From NCBI GenBank assembly GCA_947491305.1, contig CANLIL010000018.1, forward strand, positions 1 to 43,489: DNA of 43,489 bases, written 5' to 3'. This stretch comes from Flavobacteriales bacterium (GTDB lineage: Bacteria > Bacteroidota > Bacteroidia > Flavobacteriales_D > Crocinitomicaceae). The translations under genes were made by a program, and so were the position numbers. The notes below the pieces were generated by a model, which was given only the letters and a program-made list of their open reading frames with translations, did no database searches and had not been told where the DNA came from. Position 1 is the first letter of the stretch, and each line of letters opens with the position of its first letter. Positions 24,110 through 33,192 of the stretch are shown in pieces.

Positions 24110-24140
24110 TTGTACCGACCGTTCTGTTTGAATATATTTG
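24110..24140 (+). promoter_or_regulatory. Promoter of the TetR-SRPBCC pair
   Basis: TTG at 24110-24112 and TATATTTG at 24133-24140, 20 nt apart, are a strong Bacteroidota -33/-7 match. The ATG is 16 nt downstream of the box. Confidence 0.68.
24114..24127. promoter_or_regulatory. Candidate TetR operator inside the promoter spacer
   Basis: ACCGACCGTTCTGT is an imperfect palindrome, two bases away from ACCGACCGGTCGGT, a form common in TetR operators. It sits between the -33 and -7 elements, so a bound repressor would block polymerase. Autoregulation by the adjacent TetR gene is inferred. Confidence 0.5.
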
Positions 24141-24156
24141 CACCATAATTTGAAAA

Positions 24157-24747
24157 ATGAATATTAAACACGATAGAGAATTAGTCTTGCAAAAAGGTAT
24201 AAAACTGTTTAGCGAAAACGGTTATACTAAACTTGGTATAGATGAAATCTGTCTGCAAACCGGCATGACTAAAGGTGCTTTTTATAATGCTTTCAAAAGT
24301 AAAGAGCAGTTTTTACAACAAGTAATTGAATTGTATAGCTCAAATAATGTCAACAGAATTCAAAAGAAACTAGCCTTAACTTCTACTAATGAAAAAGCAA
24401 TTGATAAAATAGCGCAATTTTATTTGGACATGTTAGCAATACAACCCAACATAAACTACATAGGATGCTTGGTCAATAATATGATGGCTGAATTAGGATC
24501 GATGAATCCAACAATAAGTGCATTAACAACAATTGAATATAATTCATTTATTCAAGCAATTATCCCAACAATAGAAGTAGCTCAAGAAGCCGGAGATTTA
24601 ACAAATCTTCTTTCAGCGAAAGAGCTAACAGAACTACTGCATGCTACATTTTATGGGCTGCTCACCATTTCAAAAAGTAATCAAGATAGTTTAAAAAGCA
24701 TGGCGACTTTTAGACTTTTAATTAATAACCTAAAAATAAAAAAATGA
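24157..24747 (+). CDS. TetR/AcrR family transcriptional regulator
   Basis: A 196-residue dimeric repressor. The N-terminal helix-turn-helix covers about residues 5-50: 'ELVLQKGIKLFSENGYTKLG' and 'DEICLQTGMTKGAFYNAFKS', with the TKGxFYxxFxSKE signature. The C-terminal ligand and dimer domain ('YIGCLVNNMMAELGSMNP') resembles the AcrR-type TetR_C family found next to small detoxification genes. The next gene starts at 24744, overlapping by 4 nt, so the pair is translationally coupled. A palindrome in the promoter is the likely autoregulatory site. The ligand is unknown. Confidence 0.92.
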   Translation: MNIKHDRELVLQKGIKLFSENGYTKLGIDEICLQTGMTKGAFYNAFKSKEQFLQQVIELYSSNNVNRIQKKLALTSTNEKAIDKIAQFYLDMLAIQPNINYIGCLVNNMMAELGSMNPTISALTTIEYNSFIQAIIPTIEVAQEAGDLTNLLSAKELTELLHATFYGLLTISKSNQDSLKSMATFRLLINNLKIKK

Positions 24748-25256
24748 GAAAAAAAACCACTTTCAAAAAATCAATCGAAATTAAAGAAGAAAAATCAAAC
24801 GTTTGGTTAAAATTAGCCGACTTCGGAAATGTTTGTCACGGTCACCCAAGTGTTACAAAATCTTTTATCACATCTAAACAAAAAGAAGGAATTGGAGCAA
24901 CAAGACATTGTGATTTTAACATGATGAATGCAAGTGCTGAAGAGCGTGTAACTGTTTGGAATGAAGGTAAAAACATTACAATTGAAGTTGTTGAATTAAA
25001 GAAGATGCCCGGAATTTTAACGATGCAAATGGATCTTTCAGTTGAATCAAAAGGTCAAAATACTGTTTTAACAGCCACAATGACATATAGCATGAAAAAT
25101 GTTATGTTTGATATTATGAATTCTATTATGATGAAAAAAATGAATTCAAAGTTATTAAATGGTATTTTGGCTGGTCACAAATTATACATTGAAAAAAATG
25201 TCATTGTTGATGATAAAACTGCGCTGGACTTTTCACCGATTGTTTCGTTGAATTAA
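24744..25256 (+). CDS. SRPBCC (START/Bet v1-like) family protein
   Basis: A 170-residue protein with the SRPBCC hydrophobic-pocket fold. 'KKSIEIKEEKSNVWLKLADF' is the first strand and helix with the usual 'W..L.DFG'. 'GIGATRHCDFNMMNASAEER' and 'ITIEVVELKKMPG' are the middle strands, and a long C-terminal helix lies at 'MFDIMNSIMMKKMNSKLLNG'. Such proteins bind or modify lipophilic ligands. It is coupled to the TetR gene, so it is probably the target of that repressor and may handle the same ligand. No catalytic residues are assignable. Confidence 0.85.
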   Translation: MRKKTTFKKSIEIKEEKSNVWLKLADFGNVCHGHPSVTKSFITSKQKEGIGATRHCDFNMMNASAEERVTVWNEGKNITIEVVELKKMPGILTMQMDLSVESKGQNTVLTATMTYSMKNVMFDIMNSIMMKKMNSKLLNGILAGHKLYIEKNVIVDDKTALDFSPIVSLN

Positions 25257-25261
25257 TAATA

Positions 25262-25545
25262 TACACGAGGGAATTAGTGCAAATTCGTGTGAATTAGTAT
25301 AATAGTTGGCGGTATATCTTGCCACGAAAGCACGAATGGACACGAAAGAATTAGTGCAAATTAGTATAATAGTTGGCGGTCTATCTTGCCACGAAAGCAC
25401 GAATAGACACGAAGAAATTAGTGTAAATTCGTGTATTTGTGGCTGTTGTTATTTTCCACGAAAGTACGAATGGAGACGAAGAAATTAGTGTAAATTACTA
25501 TAATAGTGGCTGTTGTTATTTTCCACGAAAGTACGAATATTTTTA
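25262..25545. repeat. Four-unit tandem repeat of about 67 bp (CACGAA-rich)
   Basis: The unit contains GGCGGT or GGCTGT, then CTTGCCACGAAAGCACGAAT or TTTTCCACGAAAGTACGAAT, then ACACGAAGAAATTAGTG and TAAATT...ATAATAG. The GGC landmark falls at 25308, 25375, 25441 and 25508, giving periods of 66-67 bp. Units 1-2 and units 3-4 are most alike. CACGAA and its inverse TTCGTG both occur, so short hairpins can form. No spacers separate the units. The DNA between the SRPBCC gene and gyrB holds no gene I can support. Confidence 0.9.
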
Positions 25546-25551
25546 GATCAA

Positions 25552-25634
25552 CGCGAAATCCAGCAAAAGGGATTGCACGAAAATCCTTTGTAAAAGATTG
25601 CAGTAAAAGCCAGACCCGAAGGGATTTGCCCAAA
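25552..25634 (-). repeat. Candidate dispersed intergenic element
   Basis: Read on the minus strand, the block holds GGGTCTGGCTTTTACTGCAA, TCTTTTACAAAGGATTT and TGCAATCCCTTTTGCTGGAT in order. I recall similar 'ctgcaatcttttg...aaaggatt...tgcaatccc' blocks between genes in Flavobacteriales. TGCAATC occurs twice, and AAAGGATT can pair with AATCCCTT-like parts. Identification as a dispersed repeat is from memory. Confidence 0.35.
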
Positions 25635-25652
25635 TTATTTTAATGAATAGAT

Positions 25653-25689
25653 CAAAAAAAAGAGGTTGCTCAAATTGAACAACCTCTTT
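25653..25689 (-). terminator. Rho-independent terminator of gyrB
   Basis: On the minus strand, AGAGGTTG, a loop of about 11 nt and CAACCTCT are followed by eight T residues. It lies 19 nt beyond the gyrB stop. Confidence 0.88.
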
Positions 25690-25707
25690 ACTTATTTTGA
25701 ACGATAA

Positions 25708-27690
<1,983 letters not shown>

Positions 27691-27697
27691 TCAAGTG

Positions 27698-27705
27698 CGA
27701 AAATA
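27698..27705 (-). promoter_or_regulatory. Weak candidate -7 box of gyrB
   Basis: On the minus strand TATTTTCG is one base away from TAnnTTTG, about 37 nt before the ATG. There is no clear -33 element. Confidence 0.3.
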
Positions 27706-27796
27706 GGGAAATTATGGCACTAAAAAGAAGATTTAACGGCAAAAAATTGGTAACTTATTAACAAAATATTAACCACAAATAAAATGAGAAATCACC

Positions 27797-28336
27797 TTAC
27801 TTTTTTGAACGAATCCAATTAACAATTTCAGGATCATTTGGCAAGGTTCTTGGCCCAATAACTTTCTCCAATTGACCATTTTCACCAATTAAATATTTTT
27901 GAAAATTCCATTGAACGCTATTATCTTCCAATCCATTCAAACTTTTTTCTGTTAAAAAATGATACAAAGCATGTTTGTTTTTTCCTTTAACAGTGATTTT
28001 CTCCATCATTGGAAAAGAAACGCCGTAATTCTTCTGACAAAAAGAAGCGATTTCTTCATTTGTTCCGGGCTCTTGACCCATGAAATCATTCGCGGGAAAT
28101 CCAACTACTACAAAATTACTGTCTTTAAATTGCTTATACAAAGACTCTAACCCTTCATACTGAGGAGTTAAACCACATTTTGACGCTGTATTAACAATCA
28201 TCACTTTTTTCCCTTTTAACGAAGCCAAATCAAAATCTGCGCCTTCTAATGTTTTAACTTTAAACGAATAAATTGATTGTGCCATAAGAATGTTACTTAA
28301 AAAAATAAATACAAGAATTAAACTATTTTTTATCAT
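27797..28336 (-). CDS. Exported glutathione peroxidase-family protein
   Basis: A thiol peroxidase of 179 residues that reduces hydroperoxides, probably with thioredoxin rather than glutathione. The ATG at 28336 was chosen because a signal peptide follows ('MIKNSLILVFIFLSNILMAQ'); a start 10 codons upstream is possible. The catalytic tetrad positions are visible: Cys in 'MIVNTASKCGLTPQYEGLE', Gln in 'GFPANDFMGQEPGTNEEI', and Trp and Asn in 'NSVQWNFQKYLI'. The active residue is Cys (TGT), not selenocysteine. A resolving Cys may be 'ASFCQKNYG'. Export suggests defence against extracytoplasmic peroxides. Confidence 0.93.
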   Translation of the reverse strand: MIKNSLILVFIFLSNILMAQSIYSFKVKTLEGADFDLASLKGKKVMIVNTASKCGLTPQYEGLESLYKQFKDSNFVVVGFPANDFMGQEPGTNEEIASFCQKNYGVSFPMMEKITVKGKNKHALYHFLTEKSLNGLEDNSVQWNFQKYLIGENGQLEKVIGPRTLPNDPEIVNWIRSKK

Positions 28337-28434
28337 ACTAGAATGTGTAAATTTAACGTTAAACAATTTGAAACGAATTTAGTTCTTTTTTACTCAAAAT
28401 GGAACTTTATTTCTCGAAATACGAATACCAATTT

Positions 28435-29304
28435 ATGGTTTTATTTAAAAAAGTGTTTTTAGTTTATTGTTTCGCTTTAACAGGTGCAATCAATTGTCAA
28501 CCAAACATTTCTGGAAATTGGCAAGGAATTATTCAAATAGATGGTCAAACCATCGATAAAAGCGCACTACTTTACGCTGAATTTATTCAGAAAAATGGTG
28601 CTCTAGAAGGTAAAATGAGGGATGAAATTTTTGGCAGCGATTTATTTGCTGTAAAACGTTTCAAAGGTTCAATTTCGAAAAATTCACTTTCATTCAACCA
28701 AACAATCATTGAAAAACAAAAACAAAACACAAAAACAAGTTGGTGCTTAATCAGTGGGACATTAACTTATTCTGACAGCACTGGCTATTTAACTGGGTCA
28801 TTTAAAAGTAGCGACTGCAAACGATATTCTGGTAAAATAATTTTATACAAATCAAATGCTCAATTTTCAGCAACTGAAGCATCTCCCCTTTCTCATTCTT
28901 GGGTCAAATTATTTTTAAAGGATTATAACAAAGGCTTAAATGCTCCAATTATTCGAGAAATTGAACGTAAAAACTTTAAGTTTTTGCCAATTTATTTTGA
29001 AACAGATAAAGCAGATTTAGATTCAATTTACGCTTCTTTTTTATTCAAAATGATTCGAGTTGTTGATGGGCATTCCGATTTACGTATTAAAGTGACAGGT
29101 CACACAGATGCTGATGGAAGCGACGAATATAACCTCGAACTATCTAAAAAAAGAGCGGAAACGTTGATTAATTTTTTCATTCAAAACGGACTTTCAAAAG
29201 ATAGAATTGTAATTGATTTTAAAGGCGAATCTTTACCTGTTGATACGAATGCTACAACAGATGGAAAACAACGCAATAGAAGAGTTGATTTTTCATTTAT
29301 TTGA
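28435..29304 (+). CDS. OmpA-family protein with unknown N-terminal beta domain
   Basis: A 289-residue envelope protein. The start at 28435 gives a signal peptide ('MVLFKKVFLVYCFALTGA') with Cys near the cleavage site ('GAINCQPNISG'), so it could be a lipoprotein; an in-frame ATG lies 12 codons upstream. Residues about 25-130 are beta-rich ('ISGNWQGIIQIDG', 'LISGTLTYSDSTGYLTGSFK') and look like a small lipocalin-like or barrel fold. Residues 185-289 are an OmpA peptidoglycan-binding domain: 'LPIYFETDKADLD', 'KVTGHTDADGSDEYNLELSK' and 'GKQRNRRVDF'. It probably anchors the outer membrane to peptidoglycan. It is followed by the VTC gene, which has its own promoter. Confidence 0.85.
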   Translation: MVLFKKVFLVYCFALTGAINCQPNISGNWQGIIQIDGQTIDKSALLYAEFIQKNGALEGKMRDEIFGSDLFAVKRFKGSISKNSLSFNQTIIEKQKQNTKTSWCLISGTLTYSDSTGYLTGSFKSSDCKRYSGKIILYKSNAQFSATEASPLSHSWVKLFLKDYNKGLNAPIIREIERKNFKFLPIYFETDKADLDSIYASFLFKMIRVVDGHSDLRIKVTGHTDADGSDEYNLELSKKRAETLINFFIQNGLSKDRIVIDFKGESLPVDTNATTDGKQRNRRVDFSFI

Positions 29305-29344
29305 TATAATTTCAAACGGTTTTATAAGTTTTAACGTCTAATAG

Positions 29345-29374
29345 TTGTATTTATAAAACAAAAAATTAACTTTG
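29345..29374 (+). promoter_or_regulatory. Promoter of the VTC-DUF4956 pair
   Basis: TTG at 29345-29347 and TAACTTTG at 29367-29374 are 19 nt apart, an excellent -33/-7 match. The ATG at 29380 starts 5 nt after the box, so the transcript is probably leaderless. Confidence 0.68.
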
Positions 29375-29379
29375 GGTTA

Positions 29380-30144
29380 ATGTTAACTGAAAAAATTAAT
29401 TCGATTATTCAACAATTTGAACCCATTTCTCTCCTTGAAATGGACCGTGTTAAGTTGATGAATCGTGTTGATACAAAGTTTGCATTTTCAATTAAAGAAT
29501 TTATTGATTTTTTGCCAAATTTGATTGAAAGTTATAAAGTTTTGGAAATCAATGGAAATCGCATTCCTTCGTATGAAAGTTTGTATTATGACAATGATCA
29601 TCTTGGCTTTTTCGAGGACCATCATAATGGAAGAATGAATCGTTTTAAAGTGCGTTACCGTAAATACATTGAATCTGATTTAATTTTCCTCGAAGTAAAA
29701 CATAAATTCAAAGGCCGAACTGACAAAAGCAGGATTCAAGTTGCAGAAATTCCGCTTGAATTAGTAAATGAACACGCTCAATTTGTTAAAAACTTGACAG
29801 AAAAAGAAGATGTTTTAACGCCTGTACTTTGGAATTCATTTCATCGAATAACATTGGTGAATAAAATTGAAAATGAACGTTTAACATTAGATTTTGATTT
29901 GAAATTTAATTGGGAAGACCGATCTCAATATTATAACAATATGATAATTGCAGAGTTAAAACAAGAGAAATTTAGTAGAAATTCTGCCTTTTTTAGGTTG
30001 ATGAAAGAAAAATTAATTCGTCCTTATCGTTTGAGTAAATACTGCATAGGATCAATCGATTTGTACAGACATAAAAAAATAAAATACAATAGATTTAAAC
30101 AAAAATTAATACAATTAAAAAAAATAAATAACCATGTTTCTTGA
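29380..30144 (+). CDS. VTC domain polyphosphate polymerase-like protein
   Basis: A 254-residue protein with a VTC domain, the triphosphate-tunnel-type fold of the yeast polyphosphate polymerase Vtc4. Positively charged strands that line the tunnel are visible: 'DRVKLMNRVDTKFAFSI' with the conserved RxDxK, 'MNRFKVRYRKYIESD' and 'IFLEVKHKFKGRTDKSRI'. 'MIIAELKQEKFSRNS' supplies acidic metal-binding residues, and 'RPYRLSKYCIGSIDLY' closes the domain. There is no membrane segment. The gene overlaps the downstream membrane protein gene by 11 nt. Bacterial VTC-DUF4956 pairs are common but little characterised, so polyphosphate synthesis is a family-based inference. Confidence 0.85.
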   Translation: MLTEKINSIIQQFEPISLLEMDRVKLMNRVDTKFAFSIKEFIDFLPNLIESYKVLEINGNRIPSYESLYYDNDHLGFFEDHHNGRMNRFKVRYRKYIESDLIFLEVKHKFKGRTDKSRIQVAEIPLELVNEHAQFVKNLTEKEDVLTPVLWNSFHRITLVNKIENERLTLDFDLKFNWEDRSQYYNNMIIAELKQEKFSRNSAFFRLMKEKLIRPYRLSKYCIGSIDLYRHKKIKYNRFKQKLIQLKKINNHVS

Positions 30145-30802
30145 TACAATAATTCCACTAACAAAAGATATTACAACAAATAACTTTAAACTTTTTAGTA
30201 ACGATGCCTATTTATTGTTAATACGCTTAGGTGTTAACACATTTATTTTAACCCTACTAATTCGTTTTTTGTATTATCCAAAAACTAAACGAAAAGATTA
30301 TTTATTTACTTATTATTTAATTGGTACAATTACTTTTTTCTTATGTTTTGGTTTAAAGAAATTTGGAATTGACACGGGAATGGGACTTGGATTGTTCGCT
30401 ATTTTTGGAATTATTCGTTACCGAACTGATGCCATTGAAATCAAAGAGATGACCTATTTGTTTTTGATTATTGGAATCAGTGTCGTAAATTCTTTGGCGT
30501 CAAATCAAATAAGTATTGCTGAAGTTGCAATTATTAATATATCTGTTCTTACTTTAACTTTTATCCTAGAACGTTTGTGGTTAATGAAACACGAAACGCG
30601 TAAAACAATTATTTACGAACGTATTGATTTAATAACGCCAGACAAAGAAGCGGAAATGAAAGCGGATATTATCAAGAGAACCGGAATTCAAATCAATCGT
30701 TTTGAAATCGGTAAAATTGACTTTTTAACAGATACAGCCCAAGTTCGTGTTTACTACTACGAAGACAACGATCAAGCGTTTTCTGATTATTCTTCGAATT
30801 AA
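30134..30802 (+). CDS. DUF4956 membrane protein
   Basis: A 222-residue inner-membrane protein. Hydrophobic segments appear near residues 27-46, 57-76, 83-95 ('GMGLGLFAIFGIIRYRTDAI'), 105-120 and 128-145. The loop 'FGIIRYRTDAIEIKEMTYLF' is the DUF4956 hallmark. A cytoplasmic tail of about 75 residues ('IYERIDLITPDKEAEMKAD') looks ferredoxin-like. The gene overlaps the VTC gene and must be coexpressed. It may anchor the VTC protein or pass its product or a phosphate species; that role is inferred from gene pairing only. Confidence 0.85.
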   Translation: MFLDTIIPLTKDITTNNFKLFSNDAYLLLIRLGVNTFILTLLIRFLYYPKTKRKDYLFTYYLIGTITFFLCFGLKKFGIDTGMGLGLFAIFGIIRYRTDAIEIKEMTYLFLIIGISVVNSLASNQISIAEVAIINISVLTLTFILERLWLMKHETRKTIIYERIDLITPDKEAEMKADIIKRTGIQINRFEIGKIDFLTDTAQVRVYYYEDNDQAFSDYSSN

Positions 30803-30804
30803 AC

Positions 30805-31719
30805 TTACTTCTTAAATTGGATTGGTTGTCCAATTAGTTTGGCATAAACAGCGGTAAATTTAGCACCATAAAAAATGATTTGTGAGCTGTAATAAACCCA
30901 TGCTAAAATGATGAAAAATGTTCCTGCAATACCCCCATTTGCACCAAAGAAATAATTGAATAAATAATATTTAATTAACAATTGACCAAGGTATAATAAG
31001 GTTCCAGTTAATAACGCACCTCTAATTGCTAAACGCCATTTTACTTCACCGTCGTGTACAAACTTAAATACGAAAGTAAATATTACAACGTTTCCAAAAA
31101 TTGCAAAGCCGTGCTGTAAGAAATTTACCAAGGTTGTACTGATTATTCCATCTCCTGAGAAAAAGGAACTGCTAATATTTAAAAAAACTGTTTGCGCAAA
31201 ATACAAAACGATAATCACAACTGTCATTAAACCAATAAAAACTACCGATGCCAAACGAACCATAATATTATTTACAAGTTTCTTTTTCTTTGTATCATAT
31301 TTCACAACAACATCAAAAAACTCATTGATACTTTGACGAAGTCCAATTACAAAAGCTGAACTAGCCACTAATAACGTAACAACACTGACAACTTCTAAAA
31401 CAAAATTTCCTTTTTCAAAATTCATTTTATTCAAGAAATCCATAATTCCTGAAATGTCTGAAATTCCAATTTTTTCTGTTAGAACATTTTTAATGATGTC
31501 TAACATAGTTTTTTGACCAATGATTTGACCAAAGAATGTAATACTTAAATACAATAATGGAACCATCGCAAACAAAGAATAATAGGCTAATGCTGCACCG
31601 TGAAACAAACCATTTTCTTCTAAAAACTCAACAGTTGTTTGTTTGAAAAGCACAGGTACTTTCGACCATTGAATAGATTTAAATGGATTTAACGATGTTG
31701 ATTTTTTTGACATCTTCAA
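30805..31719 (-). CDS. YihY/BrkB family inner-membrane protein
   Basis: A 304-residue membrane protein of the YihY (virulence factor BrkB) family, with about six transmembrane segments. 'NGLFHGAALAYYSLFAMVPL' contains the conserved A-x-x-Y-x-S/T-L-F-A-P-x-L start. 'FVIGLRQSINEFFDVV' and 'FGANGGIAGTFFIILAWVYY' are family blocks, the last followed by 'SSQIIFYGAKFTAVY'. Earlier annotation as ribonuclease BN was wrong for this family, and the function is unsettled. Its start lies 35-41 nt inside the end of the upstream ABC ATPase gene (the second Met, at 31713, is the alternative start), an unusually long overlap. Confidence 0.9.
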   Translation of the reverse strand: MKMSKKSTSLNPFKSIQWSKVPVLFKQTTVEFLEENGLFHGAALAYYSLFAMVPLLYLSITFFGQIIGQKTMLDIIKNVLTEKIGISDISGIMDFLNKMNFEKGNFVLEVVSVVTLLVASSAFVIGLRQSINEFFDVVVKYDTKKKKLVNNIMVRLASVVFIGLMTVVIIVLYFAQTVFLNISSSFFSGDGIISTTLVNFLQHGFAIFGNVVIFTFVFKFVHDGEVKWRLAIRGALLTGTLLYLGQLLIKYYLFNYFFGANGGIAGTFFIILAWVYYSSQIIFYGAKFTAVYAKLIGQPIQFKK

Positions 31720-32605
31720 TAGGTTTTAAACTGTATAATAAGATTTTTTCTCGATTCTTAGTAATAAAATGATTTTGGTAAACAATTCCTGTAAATAATG
31801 CAAATTGAAAATCAATCTCAATCATTCCATTCTCATTTTCAATTTCATATTCATCTGGTCGAAATAGTATGCGTTGGTCGTTTACATTTATTTTATTAAT
31901 CGGACCAAATAGTTTTGCTTCATCCAATGATTTTGGTTTATAATAGAAATCTTTTGGACATGCCTTTCGAACAAATTTTCCGTTTTTCATAAAATATATT
32001 GTTGAACATAAGCTCAAAACTTCTGATCCATCATGGGAAACCAAAATAAAACTTGTTTTCCGAATTGCTTGCAACTTCAATAAATAGTGAATTAATTTTG
32101 CACGTAATTTTGCGTCTAAATGAACAAAAGGTTCGTCCAATAAAATGATTTTTGGTTCGCATGCTAAAGCCCTTGCAATTGCCAAACGTTGTTGCTCACC
32201 TCCTGATAAAGTTCGTGCTTTTTGAGTTCTCATATCCGTTAAACTCATTAAATGCAACAATTCCTCAACCAATTGATTGCGTTGTTTTAGCGGCAAATAC
32301 AAAATTTGTTCACGGATATTTTCTTCAACGGTATGGTACGTGTCGAGATGAAAATCTTGATTCACCAATTGAATTTCAGGATGCCCCGGCACTAGTTTCA
32401 CCGAAGGACCAATAATTCTTTCACCTTCAAATGTTAAATCCCCTGCTGTTGGATCTAATAAACCTGCAATTATCTTCAATAAAGAAGTTTTACCAGCACC
32501 ACTCTTTCCTACTATTCCTATAATTTCACCTTCTTTCAAGTCAAATGAAATAGCTGAAAGAACTTTTCGTTCAAATGCTAATTGTATATTTCCAACTTTT
32601 AACAT
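31679..32605 (-). CDS. ABC transporter ATP-binding protein (PotA/CysA-like layout)
   Basis: A 308-residue ABC ATPase. Walker A is 'GIVGKSGAGKTSLLKII' (about residues 31-47). The Q-loop is 'IQLVNQDFHLD', the signature 'ARTLSGGEQQRLAIARALA', Walker B 'KIILLDEPFVHLD', and the H-loop 'SFILVSHDGSEV'. A C-terminal extension of about 90 residues ('NKINVNDQRILFRPDEYEI') resembles the TOBE regulatory domain of importers such as PotA. No permease or binding protein lies nearby, so its partner and substrate are unknown. It starts on the last base of the preceding stop codon (TAATG) and its end overlaps the YihY gene. Confidence 0.9.
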   Translation of the reverse strand: MLKVGNIQLAFERKVLSAISFDLKEGEIIGIVGKSGAGKTSLLKIIAGLLDPTAGDLTFEGERIIGPSVKLVPGHPEIQLVNQDFHLDTYHTVEENIREQILYLPLKQRNQLVEELLHLMSLTDMRTQKARTLSGGEQQRLAIARALACEPKIILLDEPFVHLDAKLRAKLIHYLLKLQAIRKTSFILVSHDGSEVLSLCSTIYFMKNGKFVRKACPKDFYYKPKSLDEAKLFGPINKINVNDQRILFRPDEYEIENENGMIEIDFQFALFTGIVYQNHFITKNREKILLYSLKPIEDVKKINIVKSI

Positions 32606-33033
32606 TAAAAAATCAACGCTTTAGGGAATTCTTTTGACGCAATATAGATCCCAGGAATAGGATTCGACATTGGCTCGTAATCTTTTAAATACAAACGAAT
32701 TGAAAATCGAGCAGCTTCTTTAATTAATTCGTGAGAATCAACAATACTTTTAGACGCACCTATAAATGTAGATGGCGCATCCGAAGATTTTATTTCAAAC
32801 AGAAACATATTTTCAACTTCGTGCGAGAACGCTGTTCCGTCTGGTAATTCTCCTTGTAATGGAAACGCAACATTTTCATGAATTTCAACCGATTCAACTG
32901 ATGATGTTACGGAAAATTCGTCTTCCCATTCATATTTTAAATTATTTTCAGATTCTTCTCCATTATTATGTGCATCAGCATGCTCAATTGAAAAATGCTC
33001 ATTTAATAAGTAAACTTGAATTTTACATTCCAT
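32605..33033 (-). CDS. Unknown acidic 142-residue protein
   Basis: I do not recognise a family. The predicted protein is acidic, with a hydrophobic N-terminal strand ('MECKIQVYLLNEHFSIEH'), a Glu/Asn-rich stretch ('NNGEESENNLKYEWEDEF'), then 'PLQGELPDGTAFSHEVENMF', a helix 'DSHELIKEAARFSIRLYL' and 'IPGIYIASKEFPKALIF' at the end. It has no signal peptide or membrane segment. I took the ATG at 33033 because the 13 upstream residues overlap likely promoter sequence; the ATG at 33072 remains possible. Its stop shares a base with the start of the ABC ATPase gene, so it heads that three-gene cluster. Confidence 0.65.
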   Translation of the reverse strand: MECKIQVYLLNEHFSIEHADAHNNGEESENNLKYEWEDEFSVTSSVESVEIHENVAFPLQGELPDGTAFSHEVENMFLFEIKSSDAPSTFIGASKSIVDSHELIKEAARFSIRLYLKDYEPMSNPIPGIYIASKEFPKALIF

Positions 33034-33159
33034 ACAATTAATTTTTAATGTAAAATTAAGGGTTTTATTCATTCAGGATTCCGCACCATTAAAAACATTC
33101 GAACAATCATTCGTTAATGATGAAAAACACAAAGTCACAAGCGTTTCAATTTGATTTGC

Positions 33160-33167
33160 TATTTTTG
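33160..33167 (+). promoter_or_regulatory. -7 box of the rlmI-MATE-fmt operon
   Basis: TATTTTTG matches TAnnTTTG exactly. An ATG at 33151 lies before this box and so cannot start the protein; the GTG at 33193, 25 nt downstream, is the likely start. A -33 TTG is not evident. Confidence 0.5.
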
Positions 33168-33192
33168 TACTTTAAATTTAAAACCATTTTTA

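Noticed and set aside
25262-25545. CRISPR array
   Set aside because: The repeated units of about 67 bp adjoin one another with no unique spacers, and no cas genes are present.
27797-28336. Selenocysteine in the glutathione peroxidase
   Set aside because: The active-site codon is TGT (Cys), not TGA.
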